64,000 nt of DNA from Unio delphinus (taxonomy: Eukaryota; Mollusca; Bivalvia; Unionida; Unionidae), in assembly GCA_029339505.1 (NCBI GenBank), contig JAQISU010000081.1, positions 15,351,001-15,415,000 of the forward strand, given 5' to 3'. The position numbers and the translations under genes are program-made. Positions 59,069 to 62,717 of the stretch are shown piece by piece. Positions within the stretch are counted from its first letter, which is position 1; each line of letters opens with the position of its first letter. The notes below the pieces were generated by a model, which was not told the origin of the DNA, searched no databases, and worked only from the letters and a program-made list of their open reading frames with translations.

Positions 59069-59470
59069 CACACACAACCAAATTCACAGAAGCTTTTTTA
59101 AAAAAAAGTAAATGAAAAATTACTTTAAAAAGTATTATTTGTTCCAAGAAAGCAATGAAAAATTTCACAATGTTAATTCTTTGCTAGTAATGATTGAATT
59201 TGAATGGTATTAAAAATATAAGGAAATGACTTAAGGATGGAATAAGTAACAAATGTTTTGATAATAAAATTAATATTCTTAAAGATATACTTACGTGTAT
59301 TTTGGTATCCATCTTAGAATGGGCAACAAATCTTTTACAGTTTCAAACGTACAAAAGCCTCTTAAGCAATCCCGTAGTTTGCCGCTTGACTGCATTGATC
59401 TTACTGTATGACTGGCCAGCTGCTTTCGCACAGAATGTCTTGCCAGAAGAGGCTCTCTTTCCCCACTCAT
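5365..59470 (-). CDS. SLC26A11: SLC26A11-like sulfate/anion transporter gene, 12 coding exons, 3' part off window
   Basis: Assembled from twelve minus-strand exons, listed separately, whose phases match at every junction and which give about 407 residues without a stop. Family signatures: [19 protein letters not shown] in exon 2, then [13 protein letters not shown] and [16 protein letters not shown] in exon 3 (the SLC26 signature), [19 protein letters not shown] in exon 4, and [17 protein letters not shown] in exons 10-11. These fit the SLC26A11 subfamily (sodium-independent sulfate/anion exchange; plasma membrane and endolysosomal membranes in vertebrates) better than other SLC26 members. 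SLC26 proteins have a 7+7 inverted-repeat membrane domain followed by a cytosolic STAS domain. The last membrane helices and STAS are not in this window; I searched 1-5364 and found no further exon. The span is at least 54 kb, with introns inflated by satellites and transposons. Function is by homology; the exon structure is read directly. Confidence 0.93.
5421..7538. other. Intron between exons 11 and 12
   Basis: 2.1 kb AT-rich. Short open frames at 6742-7118 do not match a family I know. No repeat recognised. Confidence 0.6.
7539..7599 (-). CDS. SLC26A11: SLC26A11-like exon 11
   Basis: Encodes [19 protein letters not shown] flanked by split codons for Gly and Arg. The SxPVTGSFxR motif is diagnostic of SLC26/SulP transporters. 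Acceptor TTTTTTCTCTTCGCAG; donor AAG|GTAAAC. Confidence 0.94.
7600..8192. other. Intronic sequence before the retrotransposon tail
   Basis: Nothing recognised. Confidence 0.5.
8193..8251. repeat. (AAT)n microsatellite tail
   Basis: About 19 AAT triplets forming the 3' tail of the non-LTR element. Confidence 0.95.
8193..9352 (-). pseudogene. CR1/L2-type non-LTR retrotransposon, 5'-truncated, frameshifted
   Basis: Minus-strand RT remnants. 9044-9352 carries [20 protein letters not shown] and the catalytic LYADD; 8461-9063, in another frame, continues the RT thumb ([38 protein letters not shown]). 8310-8460 in a third frame gives a C-terminal [15 protein letters not shown] motif. The 3'UTR (GGCCTCAAGGT...CCCTCTTTAAATAAAG) runs into a (TTA)n tail at 8193-8250, the usual 3' end of this class. 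At least two frameshifts, so dead. It lies in the same orientation as the host gene, in the intron between exons 10 and 11. Confidence 0.9.
9660..10045. repeat. Bivalve-type 'GGGCCATAACTC' interspersed repeat
   Basis: Two tandemly related blocks with GGGGCATAACTCTCTCCAAAA, then AAATTGCATCAAAGTATGTT...GGTTCTTGAGTTATG, then CAAGGGCCATAACTCTGTCC. The same phrase occurs at 17.97-18.45 kb. I associate it with bivalve genomes from general knowledge; the element class is unknown. Confidence 0.65.
10046..10714. other. Intronic sequence upstream of exon 10
   Basis: Holds a 99-residue open frame (10326-10625) with no family match and a partial internal repeat (TATGGACCAAACTC). Nothing supported. Confidence 0.5.
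10715..10765 (-). CDS. SLC26A11: SLC26A11-like exon 10
   Basis: A 51-bp microexon-sized segment coding [16 protein letters not shown], a highly conserved cytosolic loop ([15 protein letters not shown]). Acceptor CATTTTCTCTTTTTAG; donor ATAG|GTAAGC. The usual Asp-Ala of the family loop (ID.NQEL) is Arg-Pro here. Confidence 0.92.
11041..11297 (-). mobile_element. Conserved-core tRNA SINE (family B), copy 1
   Basis: In reverse complement the head reads GGTGGCCTAGTGGTTAGAG (A box) and GGGTTTGATCCC (B box), followed by a central block GGCCTGGTGTCAGTATAATG, TGACTGGGTGGGACATCATG. The block resembles the conserved central domains of marine-invertebrate SINE superfamilies (MetaSINE or Nin-DC type; I cannot say which). 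A second copy is at 44.7 kb in the same orientation. Confidence 0.82.
11298..12196. other. Intronic sequence without recognised features
   Basis: Nothing recognised. Confidence 0.5.
12197..12241. repeat. (GA)n microsatellite
   Basis: About 22 GA dinucleotides. Confidence 0.97.
12242..13700. other. Intronic AT-rich sequence
   Basis: 1.4 kb with poly-T/A runs and a small TA-rich palindrome at 13500-13534. Nothing else recognised. Confidence 0.5.
13707..13882. repeat. ~43-bp minisatellite, four units
   Basis: Units share ATGGCTTCCGCATACAAAGC followed by CAGGTGACGTCATCCATAAA, with point changes. Each unit holds a TGACGTCA-like (CRE) palindrome or a one-base variant; likely chance. Confidence 0.8.
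13883..14300. other. Intronic sequence next to exon 9
   Basis: 14100-14280 contains phrases (ACAAATTTGGATGAAACTGG) shared with 27440-27540, a dispersed repeat of unknown class. No gene. Confidence 0.5.
14301..14373 (-). CDS. SLC26A11: SLC26A11-like exon 9
   Basis: Twenty-four codons plus one base coding [20 protein letters not shown] and GKAF, the conserved segment of the second inverted repeat. Acceptor CTTTTTTACAG; strong donor TTG|GTAAGT. Confidence 0.94.
14880..15935. repeat. 44-bp minisatellite array
   Basis: About 24 units of CATCTTTATACAACACATGG + GGAAAATTAATATTTATC + TTGTTC, in the intron between exons 8 and 9. Unit divergence is moderate (CTTCATAC, CTTGATAC variants). Confidence 0.96.
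15936..16577. other. Intronic sequence without recognised features
   Basis: Includes a short G run at 16339-16347. Nothing else recognised. Confidence 0.5.
16578..17496 (+). mobile_element. Tigger/pogo DNA transposon, internally deleted
   Basis: Ends share about 23 bp in inverted orientation: AAGTGGGGCCTTGACTTACG at the left; reverse complement of the right end CAGTGGGGCCTTGACTTACG. Flanked by TA at 16576-16577 and 17497-17498, the Tc1/mariner-superfamily target site. Inside are the psq-type helix-turn-helix ([20 protein letters not shown]...STICTILK, 16858-17040) and the end of the DDE domain ([20 protein letters not shown], about 17170-17230). The CENP-B-like second DNA-binding domain and most of the DDE catalytic core are missing. 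A dead, partly coding deletion derivative. Confidence 0.92.
17499..17969. other. Intronic sequence without recognised features
   Basis: Nothing recognised. Confidence 0.5.
17970..18450. repeat. Bivalve-type interspersed repeat, second locus
   Basis: Phrases AAATTGCATCAAATATGTTG AATGGTTCTTGG and CAAGGGCCATAACTCTATCC parallel the 9.66-10.05 kb copy. Several degenerate sub-repeats of about 150 bp. Confidence 0.6.
18451..19158. other. Intronic sequence without recognised features
   Basis: Nothing recognised. Confidence 0.5.
19159..19411 (-). mobile_element. tRNA-headed SINE (family A), copy 3
   Basis: Full-length, reverse orientation: the tail TTGTTGTTGTTACATTG at the left, then CAGCACACGATAGGCTATAC, and the head ACCACTTGGCCACTCGGGGC at the right. 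About 180 bp from exon 8. Confidence 0.9.
19597..19775 (-). CDS. SLC26A11: SLC26A11-like exon 8
   Basis: Encodes [20 protein letters not shown], then an outward loop with two N-glycosylation sequons (NIT, NMT) around [11 protein letters not shown], ending SGTEILS. Acceptor GTATGTTTTAAG (a weaker AAG site); the phase to exon 9 requires the donor AGT|GTAGGT. A second GT four bases downstream (TAG|GTAATA) would shift the frame. Confidence 0.88.
20094..20190 (-). CDS. SLC26A11: SLC26A11-like exon 7
   Basis: Thirty-two codons plus one base: [15 protein letters not shown], then a basic stretch [13 protein letters not shown] entering the next helix. Acceptor CTTTTTTTCTCTCAG; donor ATAG|GTAAGC. It corresponds to the cytosolic loop and helix start that follow the LLxLK segment in family members. 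Confidence 0.9.
20191..20924. other. Intronic sequence left of the Polinton-like module
   Basis: No viral or host ORF recognised; no left terminal inverted repeat matching the right palindrome found here. Confidence 0.5.
20931..21239 (+). pseudogene. C-terminal fragment of a putative Polinton capsid-module protein
   Basis: About 102 residues, with no ATG at the start (GTG), truncated at the left where the element is cut. The sequence ([30 protein letters not shown]...[10 protein letters not shown]) alternates hydrophobic and polar residues like a jelly-roll strand region. I infer a capsid-type protein from its place directly before the pX-like and protease genes; I cannot identify the family from sequence alone. 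Confidence 0.45.
21280..21711 (+). CDS. pX/pVI-like minor capsid or DNA-condensing protein of a Polinton
   Basis: 143 residues. The N-terminal half has two related blocks of the type [16 protein letters not shown] and [20 protein letters not shown], each Leu-Thr-x-x-Gln followed by a helix, as seen in Polinton/adintovirus pX-like proteins. Next is a hydrophobic Ala-rich helix at about 86-112 ([20 protein letters not shown]) and a basic tail [16 protein letters not shown]. This composition suits a membrane-active or DNA-binding core peptide. Its TGA stop overlaps the ATG of the protease (ATGA). The frame is intact. Function is inferred. Confidence 0.65.
   Translation: MSYSNINVSLTPGQLKKLQSKSAKQCGTTITLKPNQMTGGANKLSLTTRQIKHFNDALVAKKGVQITLSAAAIKNMIKTGDMFPLLAAIPGLIAAAAPAVAKAVALGAAGALGTKAAQSIAESYQPKKKGRGYKKKGKGLRLP
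21708..22232 (+). CDS. Adenain-like maturation cysteine protease of a Polinton
   Basis: 174 residues. Catalytic-type residues are visible: His82 in [10 protein letters not shown], Asp97 in [10 protein letters not shown], Gln126 and Cys134 in the Q-x7-CG arrangement ([11 protein letters not shown]). This is the C5-type (adenain) protease shared by adenoviruses and Polintons, which cleaves capsid precursors. The first 30 residues are less conserved, so the true start could be a later Met such as residue 33. The start codon overlaps the upstream stop. After the CG the usual CxxFL helix is atypical (EVLNVLDAI), so activity is uncertain, but the frame is intact. Confidence 0.88.
   Translation: MNPVFVVQRKRSENPRNSLLVEEPMVMESSIPMSNFDLLNAAKKLAIKNFRGVFMKDQLPAQPNHVETGIINLDNSTGPGTHWVAYAIDPRGIVYFDSYGLAPPKEFMCYIKTFPMKTWYSTLPTQMMIDPPICGSEVLNVLDAISNSLGNPRGKPPHVVVNEYTSSRWKSKQF
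22259..22549 (+). CDS. Polinton-associated hypothetical protein, N-terminal piece
   Basis: 96 residues starting [20 protein letters not shown], followed by a charged stretch and two related segments ([20 protein letters not shown] and [14 protein letters not shown]). Follows the protease by 26 bp. Probably the beginning of a longer structural protein whose later parts are at 22573-22803 and 23081-23653 in other frames. Family not recognised. Confidence 0.5.
   Translation: MIDIWGRTLKPKPNDTATGDIKKLIEDEIAETLNLASVDPGEIVVFQDRQGKLKTSNVSLDDILVKQQNIIEDTIVLFSNQGKLKPGVLFSTITMN
22573..22980 (+). pseudogene. Coiled-coil segment of a Polinton structural protein, frame broken
   Basis: Rich in heptad-like segments ([36 protein letters not shown]). 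The frame is disrupted by a 38-bp tandem duplication (22753-22790 repeated at 22791-22828) that introduces a stop at 22803; the sequence beyond continues coding-like in another frame to about 22978. Could be part of a fibre-like protein, by inference from the coiled coil plus the beta-rich C-terminal piece. Confidence 0.5.
23081..23653 (+). CDS. C-terminal piece of a Polinton fibre- or penton-like structural protein
   Basis: 190 residues: a helical N-terminal third ([20 protein letters not shown]), then a Gly-rich linker NDPNGGGRH and a beta-rich domain ending [20 protein letters not shown] followed by a short LSLFVRS-type end. C-termini of this kind (R.R..DQ.G.LIDL....I.L..R) recur in structural proteins of invertebrate Polintons, from general knowledge. 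Frame intact here, but it is probably the tail of a longer protein broken upstream. Confidence 0.55.
   Translation: METFNLKIIQDILDDDNPLSRTRFASKFNIPVKDIPTVKLPGYNVPELKKLLSDTIDVGFKIIHDAWKKTAPQPTILKHNNDPNGGGRHIAPFNVNISSVIALKLVCDVIEGSYQINLERSNQAQQGYILYSFAPIAPPGFLIVENPINPVYMRCHNNSLTRINFRLTDQSNNLIDLQEEVLAISLFVRS
23717..23911. repeat. 195-bp imperfect palindrome at the Polinton right end
   Basis: Perfect 18-bp arms: AGCAGCAGAGGGGGTGAA at 23717-23734 and its reverse complement at 23894-23911. Inside, AAAATTGATTGAAAA pairs with TTTTCAATCAATTTTT, so the whole block folds as a long hairpin. The outer AG...CT ends match Polinton termini. Possible terminal inverted repeat, replication origin hairpin, or two fused TIRs. 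Confidence 0.75.
23925..25010. repeat. 35-bp minisatellite array
   Basis: About 31 units of AGATCCATCTCCCACTGCAT + AATGGTTTAGCTATT, with TTGGCTATT and TTAGAACC variants. It begins immediately after the Polinton end and finishes about 150 bp before exon 6. Confidence 0.97.
25165..25219 (-). CDS. SLC26A11: SLC26A11-like exon 6
   Basis: A small 55-bp exon coding [18 protein letters not shown] after one phase base, a hydrophobic helix. Acceptor AATTTGCATTTGCAG; donor AAG|GTACTT. Phase agrees with exons 5 and 7. The 35-bp minisatellite (23.9-25.0 kb) starts about 150 bp downstream in the transcript. Confidence 0.88.
25220..27125. other. Intronic sequence between exon 6 and the TA tract
   Basis: Holds a (GT)n tract at about 25887-25907 and a diverged tandem duplication of about 160 bp (26050-26210 against 26217-26375). 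No exon or transposon recognised. Confidence 0.55.
27129..27209. repeat. (TA)n microsatellite
   Basis: About 80 bp of TA dinucleotide. Confidence 0.98.
27210..27679. other. Intronic sequence with a dispersed repeat fragment
   Basis: 27440-27540 (GCAAAATTTGGATGAAATTG GTCCAACAG) resembles 14100-14280. Otherwise nothing recognised. Confidence 0.5.
27680..28435. repeat. 34-bp minisatellite array
   Basis: About 22 units of TGAATGCATTAATTGGTTCT + AGTATGATTTATAT, divergence about 10-15% by eye. In the intron between exons 5 and 6. Confidence 0.96.
28436..29756. other. Intronic sequence without recognised features
   Basis: Nothing recognised beyond poly-T runs. Confidence 0.5.
29757..29882 (-). 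mobile_element. tRNA-headed SINE fragment (family C-like)
   Basis: In reverse complement: GTAGCCACACTGGTTAAGGC (A box) and GAGGGTTCATTTTCC (B box), with CAGACTGGCTACC following. Fragment, no flanking duplication seen. Confidence 0.5.
29985..30280. repeat. ~60-bp degenerate tandem repeat
   Basis: About five diverged units sharing AATATGGTTTGAATCCATTA, CATCCTTCAAAAGTTACTGA, TTGGATATGAAATCTGTGT. It ends about 110 bp before exon 5. Confidence 0.8.
30395..30474 (-). CDS. SLC26A11: SLC26A11-like exon 5
   Basis: Encodes [20 protein letters not shown] and AQLGET plus two bases (AG). Acceptor TGCTTATTTATTTCCAG; donor CAAG|GTGACA. It matches the loop of the family that follows the FGQIK motif. Only about 216 bp of non-satellite sequence separate its acceptor from the satellite array. 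Confidence 0.92.
30690..44190. repeat. 13.5-kb intronic satellite array, 30-bp unit
   Basis: About 455 head-to-tail units. The plus-strand unit is TTCTACATTCAGTTCAACTT + ACCTACTACT (30 bp), with 29-bp (CTACTA-TTTC) and 27-bp (CTACTTTC) length variants and AACTTACC/AACCTACC sequence variants. On the host-gene sense strand the unit includes TAGGTAAGTTG, matching a 5' splice donor. All three plus frames are open through a unit and all three minus frames contain a stop, which explains very long repetitive plus-strand frames such as 32130-35030; I do not regard those as genes. The left edge consists of decayed units; the right edge is abrupt. It fills the 15,024-bp intron between exons 4 and 5, leaving about 216 bp to exon 5 and 1.3 kb to exon 4. 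Confidence 0.99.
34290..42140. repeat. 3,910-bp higher-order tandem duplication within the satellite
   Basis: Copy 1 (about 34290-38200) recurs as copy 2 (about 38200-42110) at a constant offset of 3910. Rare variants line up exactly: CAATTTAAAAACTAC at 35376/39286, CATTCTACTTAC at 37419/41329, AGTTCAGCTT at 38011/41921, CTATTTCTAAATTC at 34381/38291. Every line I compared was identical. The match starts to fail before 34290 and after 42140. Confidence 0.93.
44191..44695. other. Intronic sequence right of the satellite
   Basis: Nothing recognised. Confidence 0.5.
44696..44960 (-). mobile_element. Conserved-core tRNA SINE (family B), copy 2
   Basis: Same structure as the copy at 11.0 kb: head (reverse complement) CTCTGGTGGCTTAAGTGGTT AGAG, central CTGGGTGGGACGTGATGCTA, tail ...GACATTGTAG. 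More diverged. Confidence 0.78.
44961..45498. other. Intronic sequence next to exon 4
   Basis: Nothing recognised. Confidence 0.5.
45499..45584 (-). CDS. SLC26A11: SLC26A11-like exon 4
   Basis: Encodes [19 protein letters not shown] followed by ITIAFGQIK, a membrane helix pair conserved in the family. Acceptor TGTCTATTGCAG; donor AAG|GTATGT. The next intron (30475-45498, 15 kb) is almost entirely the 30-bp satellite, which starts 1.3 kb after this donor on the transcript. Confidence 0.95.
45585..47059. other. Intronic sequence between exon 4 and a SINE
   Basis: 1.5 kb AT-rich; nothing recognised. Confidence 0.5.
47060..47242 (-). mobile_element. tRNA-headed SINE, Met-like anticodon arm
   Basis: Reverse complement: TGTAGCTCATTTGGTAGGGC, ATTGGACTCATAATCTAAAA, GCAGGTTTGATTCCTAC. 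A D-arm, an anticodon arm with CAT and a T-arm are visible, but the acceptor stem does not pair, so it is a SINE head rather than a tRNA gene. The tail TTGTCCTTGGGAAGGCACAT is typical of tRNA SINEs. Confidence 0.7.
47243..47514. other. Intronic sequence without recognised features
   Basis: Nothing recognised. Confidence 0.5.
47515..47842. repeat. 45-bp minisatellite, block 1
   Basis: About 7 units of CCAGTACCACTCAGCCCAAT + GCTGGGATGTTTAGAATGTC + CCACC. Unit length is a multiple of three, so both strands show open frames; not a gene. Interrupted by the inverted-repeat element that follows. Confidence 0.95.
47843..48716. mobile_element. ~870-bp non-autonomous element splitting the 45-bp minisatellite
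   Basis: 14-bp terminal inverted repeats: CATACATGCCAACC at 47843-47856 and GGTTGGCATGTATG at 48703-48716. The host minisatellite phrase CCACCC(C) is present on both sides, consistent with a target duplication of about 7-8 bp (hAT-like). Interior AT-rich, no ORF; near-terminal GAAAAAGCGTAATC and GAAAAAGTGTAATC are direct repeats. Class uncertain. Confidence 0.72.
48717..49110. repeat. 45-bp minisatellite, block 2
   Basis: About 9 units of the same 45-bp motif as block 1 (ACCACTCAATCCAATGCTGG, ATGTTTAGAATGTCCCACCC), separated from it by the inserted element. Confidence 0.94.
49314..49566 (+). mobile_element. tRNA-headed SINE (family A), copy 4, full length
   Basis: Head GAGTGGCCAAGTGGTCTAAA and GGGTTCAAGTC, body GTGAGAAAGCTTGCCAGTAG...GGTGGTTCTTTCCAGGG, tail GTTAAGCCCTACAACAAC with (CAA)n. 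Possible target duplication ACTTTCTA on both sides. Confidence 0.9.
49567..50725. other. Intronic sequence without recognised features
   Basis: 50098-50140 (GCATACTAAGCTGGGAACCA G) resembles 59665-59700, suggesting a small dispersed repeat. Nothing else. Confidence 0.5.
50726..50941. repeat. 108-bp tandem duplication
   Basis: Two copies of a 108-bp segment (starting AGTAGGAATATAAAAATGAA at 50726 and 50834) with only a few differences. About 240 bp from exon 3. Confidence 0.95.
51185..51389 (-). CDS. SLC26A11: SLC26A11-like exon 3
   Basis: Sixty-eight codons plus one base, from [10 protein letters not shown] to FVMGILHL. It carries the core SLC26 signature (YGLYxxxxxxxx[14 protein letters not shown]) that contributes to the anion site between helices. 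Acceptor CCTCTTCAAACTTTCAG; donor TTAG|GTATGG. This is the best preserved segment and the one that points to SLC26A11 specifically. Confidence 0.97.
51530..51815. repeat. AGTAATAAGTATAT short tandem repeat
   Basis: About 20 units of 12-16 bp, AGTAATAAGTATAT with AGTAATAAGTGTATAT variants, 140 bp upstream of exon 3 in the gene's direction. Confidence 0.95.
51816..52212. other. Intronic sequence without recognised features
   Basis: Nothing recognised. Confidence 0.5.
52213..52495. repeat. 34-bp dimeric minisatellite (2 x 17 bp)
   Basis: About 8 units of AGGTATCCATACAACCA + AGGTATCCATATAACTG, two related 17-bp halves. Open minus-strand frames through it are compositional. Confidence 0.96.
52501..52639 (+). 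pseudogene. Mariner-like transposase fragment
   Basis: Reads [18 protein letters not shown] then [15 protein letters not shown] before a stop. The NASSHK and YSPDLxPxDFWL motifs surround the second and third catalytic acids of mariner/IS630 transposases; about 10-15 residues normally between them are missing. A small relic directly after the 34-bp minisatellite. Confidence 0.72.
52640..54096. other. Intronic sequence between exons 2 and 3
   Basis: Two diverged copies of one dispersed repeat (about 52930-52995 and 53730-53795; AAATACAAATATKCCT and AACCAAGTCATTTACAGAT-like phrases). No gene. Confidence 0.5.
54097..54199 (-). CDS. SLC26A11: SLC26A11-like exon 2
   Basis: Thirty-four codons after one phase base, starting [20 protein letters not shown] and ending AGLPPQ. 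Acceptor TTTTTTCCTTTCAG; donor CAG|GTTACA. It covers the first membrane helix and the family motif QGLAYAxVAGLPPQ. Length and phase join exon 1 (AC|A) and exon 3 (phase 0) exactly. Confidence 0.95.
54200..55180. other. Intronic sequence with an (AAT)n tract
   Basis: (AAT)n at 54782-54825. Nothing else recognised. Confidence 0.55.
55186..55342. repeat. 37-bp minisatellite, four units
   Basis: CCTACAAGATGACATGCCAT + CCAGTAGTGCCAAATTT, nearly identical units. Confidence 0.95.
55615..55865. repeat. ~122-bp tandem duplication
   Basis: Two copies of GTCTGATCCCAGCATACTA...ACTAGATCAATGCTTGGCTG ATCCCCACATAAGAGTATATTCTGG, about 10% diverged; each half itself contains CTGATCCC twice. Confidence 0.85.
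55866..57711. other. Intronic AT-rich sequence
   Basis: 1.8 kb; a short CATCA-type repeat at about 57650-57670. The plus-strand frame 57385-57927 overlaps an antisense Tigger relic and is not supported as a gene. Confidence 0.5.
57712..58270 (-). pseudogene. Tigger/pogo transposase C-terminal fragment
   Basis: In reverse complement: [58 protein letters not shown], then in a shifted frame [18 protein letters not shown] and [14 protein letters not shown]. This is the acidic C-terminal region after the DDE domain in Tigger/CENP-B-like transposases. The upstream DNA-binding and DDE parts are absent. The copy is frameshifted near 57900-57970. Lies in intron 1 in the same orientation as the host gene. 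Confidence 0.82.
58675..58925 (-). mobile_element. Second Tigger-like fragment with terminal sequence
   Basis: 58679-58735 resembles 57779-57835 (TGGCCATAGATTCTCAAGGG against TGGCCATATATTATCAAGGG). 58830-58900 carries AGATTTCTTGATTAACGGAG CAAATTAACG, like the 'line-of-AACGGA' terminal region of Tigger elements. A relic of the same family as the 57.7-58.3 kb fragment. Confidence 0.5.
58958..59063. repeat. (GT)n-(TA)n compound microsatellite
   Basis: A short GT run followed by about 95 bp of TA dinucleotide, 230 bp downstream of exon 1 in transcript order. Confidence 0.97.
59295..59470 (-). CDS. SLC26A11: SLC26A11-like exon 1 of the coding region (start codon)
   Basis: Begins [20 protein letters not shown] and ends [12 protein letters not shown] plus two bases (AC) before the donor CAC|GTAAGT. 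It encodes the cytosolic N-terminus and the conserved 'LPILxWxPxY' lead-in to the first membrane helix. The start is the first in-frame ATG after an in-frame TGA 18 bases upstream. A pyrimidine-rich acceptor ending AAACAG at 59491-59493 suggests this exon extends to 59490 as 5'UTR, with a further noncoding exon upstream that I cannot locate. EREPLL fits the acidic dileucine sorting motif [DE]xxxL[LI]. Confidence 0.88.
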
Positions 59471-59490
59471 GATACAGACTGTGCCTCATG

Positions 59491-62255
59491 CTGTTTATAT
59501 ATATGGAGAGAAGAAAAAAAATCTGTCAACAACATTAGACAATCTAAGGAATGTCTGATATATGGGTTTATTGATATCAAGCCTAAATTGACAATCCAAT
59601 ATCATAGGCCAGTAACTAGAAAAATCTGTGTCTCCTGATTAGTTCGTTATGCAGTGGAGTGCATAGTAGGGGGCATGCCAAGCTGGGAACCAGTCTAATG
59701 GGTACAGTGCATACCGGTAATGGGAAAAACATATTGAGATTCTGTACTTTCTCTGACTTTGATCACATTGTCTCAAAACACTGGAAGTGTGACATAGCTG
59801 ACAGTGAAACACATTTTGTAGTCATTACAGGACACTTGTGTAACATATCTTGGTTTGGTGTTATGTATTTCTTATAATAAACTTCCAATATAATTTATAC
59901 ATGAAAAAAGATATTACTTCAAAACATTTTGTCAGCTGAGGACACTTGTGTAATATATCTTGGTTTGGGTTTTATTTATTTAAGATTATGCTAACAATGC
60001 CAGTTGAAAGTCTATAAATTGGATGACACGTCACCTAGCATCATACTGGAATCTTACTACCGGGCAACTAAATATACAGAATATAAAACTAATATAACTC
60101 AGAGAAGATTGCTCTAAATTAAAAGAGACCAATATCTTGTTATCTGAATTTCCATATGAAAATTAATTTTTTTTAAAAATCATTGAGGGCGTCTCTAGTA
60201 CTAAACCTCTAGAGTTAGGTTTTGCACCATTAAATCCTCTAGCTAGAAAGTGGACAAATAATTGCTCCTATACAAAATATGCACTAAAATATATAAAACA
60301 ACAGTCTGCACTTAAGTGTAGATTATCACAGTTTAACTGGCTTTTATAAATAAATTCAATAAATTCTGATTTTCACATGTCTATATGCAGAATCTGAGCT
60401 GTATAGTTATTCTTAGAGAATAAGTCCTGGCTTCAAACAAAGCTGGTACACACTAAAACTCAATTCTCAATCATGGATAAAGATCAAATATACATTACAA
60501 ATGAAATATACATAAAAATATGACAGTCATATGGTGAAACCAGGTTAAAAATTTGGTTGGGTATTCATTTTTGTTTACTAACTTTCTGAATATGGCAAAT
60601 TCTAGATAATATTAAAAAATATTAATGAAAAAACTGCATATATCTCTGGTTAGATAAGTAGAACAAAACCATTATTTATGATTTACACCAATCCTGAAAA
60701 AAGCAACATCATATTTATTCCAGACAGTATTAGTGAATTTCATCTCTCTCTCTCTCTCTCTCTCAGAAATAAAACACAGGTGGTCTGTTTAATGCTTTAA
60801 TTTACAAGAGGTTTAAGTTTAAAGGACAATCATGCTGTCCCAAAAAATTTTAAAAAGATATTTAATGGATAAGTTTTGTGGCATTGACATTAAGAAGTGA
60901 ATGTGAGATTGTTTTTTTTCTCACACTCTACATATCAGAATGGAGGTTTAGACTGGTTTTGTCATGAATAGACTTCTTCCTGGAAACCATGACTACCAGC
61001 AAACATAAAGGTTACATGCTAATCCTTATTTATCTCTCAAGTGATATATATATTTAGATTCTTACTGTTTCACTGGCAAGTAGGTCATCGTACGTTTGAA
61101 ACTGTAAAAGATTTGTTGGTGTTGATAAATCTAGTTGAATAAGGACATTTGTACTTAGTTCACCCAATTTTACTCATGCAACTTAGAGTCCTTGTAATGT
61201 TCAACATTAAACACAAATTATAATGGCTTGTTTTTTTAGACCACAAAGCAACACCCCATATTCTCCAAATGGGTTATGCATAAAACTCAAAATTAAATCT
61301 CAAAACACCAATCTTCATTTTAATCTAAGTCTAAATTTTCTGATTACTGAGCTCGAGTTCTGTTTTAAACATTTCAAGCATACTGAGCTAGGAATTTAAT
61401 AAGCAATCATCATTTAGCATGGTAGTATTAAATAATCATCTAAAACCTTTCTAGTGCAGAAGGGCCTTTACAAACAAAAGAATGCTTTTAAATACTCTAA
61501 TACATACAACAGTTATGGTGGAGTGATAACACAATGTGCTATTTTCTTCCTCTAGTTCTACACATTTAGTATGTAAAACATGTTTGATTTTAAAAAAAAA
61601 CAACTACTGAGATGTAATTTATAACACAATTCTTGTGACCCTATTTATTAAAAATTAAATATATAAAGAATATGGTACTTCTGGTAAAGCTAGAATTTCT
61701 TTTTTCTCATATTATGTGAGCACCTTTATACGGTCAAAAATAAGTTACAGTGCAAACAGATCAACAGTTCTGAATTGTTTAAAGGCTTACATCTTGTGTG
61801 TGTTTGTGTGTGCTAAGTAGTTTTAGAAAAAAATATTGTACAAAAATCATCTTTCATTTCCAGGAACAAGGGGACAAACACCAAGATATTTGGTGAATAA
61901 GAGAATTCAGAAGCATCTGGAAAGGCAACATAATTGATCATATCAGACAACAATATTAAACAATATTTCAGGTTTTTATTTTATTAGAGAATATCTTAGT
62001 TTTGCAACAAAGCTAAAAATGGTTTCATGTTGACTTGAAAGTTAGATGTTTTGCAGACACCTATAACTTAACTATGAACAAATATACTGTGATATATTCC
62101 CAAGATTGTAAAAAAGCCGGGGAGGATGATCAAAAAAATGGCCAGACCATGGAGACAAACATACCTGTTCAATGGACAAGTCAGAATAAAGACACATCTA
62201 GGGTCCATATTTGTGGCAAGACAATAGACAATAGACAATAAAAACAATAGAGGCA
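59491..62255. other. Sequence upstream of the coding region
   Basis: Contains the predicted acceptor of a 5'UTR intron at 59491-59493, a (CT)n tract at 60745-60765 and an AT-rich remainder. I could not place a promoter, a first noncoding exon or a neighbouring gene. Confidence 0.5.
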
Positions 62256-62717
62256 TAAAATTCACCAAACCAAGATGGTATGTCTATCAAAACTGAATTC
62301 AGTACATTGTGTACAGGCAACCTGTTGAGATAGAGACATCAAAGTGAAGAAGTATGGCCCTAAAGAAAGCAAAGGTGTAGGATAGGGGTTCAAGATCACT
62401 TCCTCTCCTATGGATATCGTTCTTTTGCATACCAGGGCCCAGCAACATGGAATGAATTGCCCATTGAAATTAGACACAAAGACACTGTGATCCCTTTCAA
62501 GAATGCTCTTAAAACTCACCTTTTTCAACTGCAAGAACAAAATGAAAGACCTAAAAATGTTTCCTACCTTTCATAAGTTCAGCATTTTTTGTTTTCCGAT
62601 TTCATGGTGTTTTTTATTTGTGTTTTGTATTCATATCATTATAGATGTTGTAAAGTGCTTAGAGCTTCTAAAGATAAGGCGCTATACAAAGTTCTCATTA
62701 TTATTATTATTATTAAA
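62256..62717 (+). mobile_element. CR1/L2-type non-LTR retrotransposon 3' end
   Basis: Plus-strand frame 62388-62576 reads HFLSYGYRSFAYQGPATWN, ELPIEIRHKDTVIPFKNALK, THLFQ and a stop: the conserved C-terminal tail after the RT domain of this class. The 3'UTR carries GTAAAGTGCTTAGAGCTTCT, AAGATAAGGCGCTATACAAA and a (TTA)n tail at 62698-62715, the classic end. 5'-truncated before the RT core. Confidence 0.85.
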
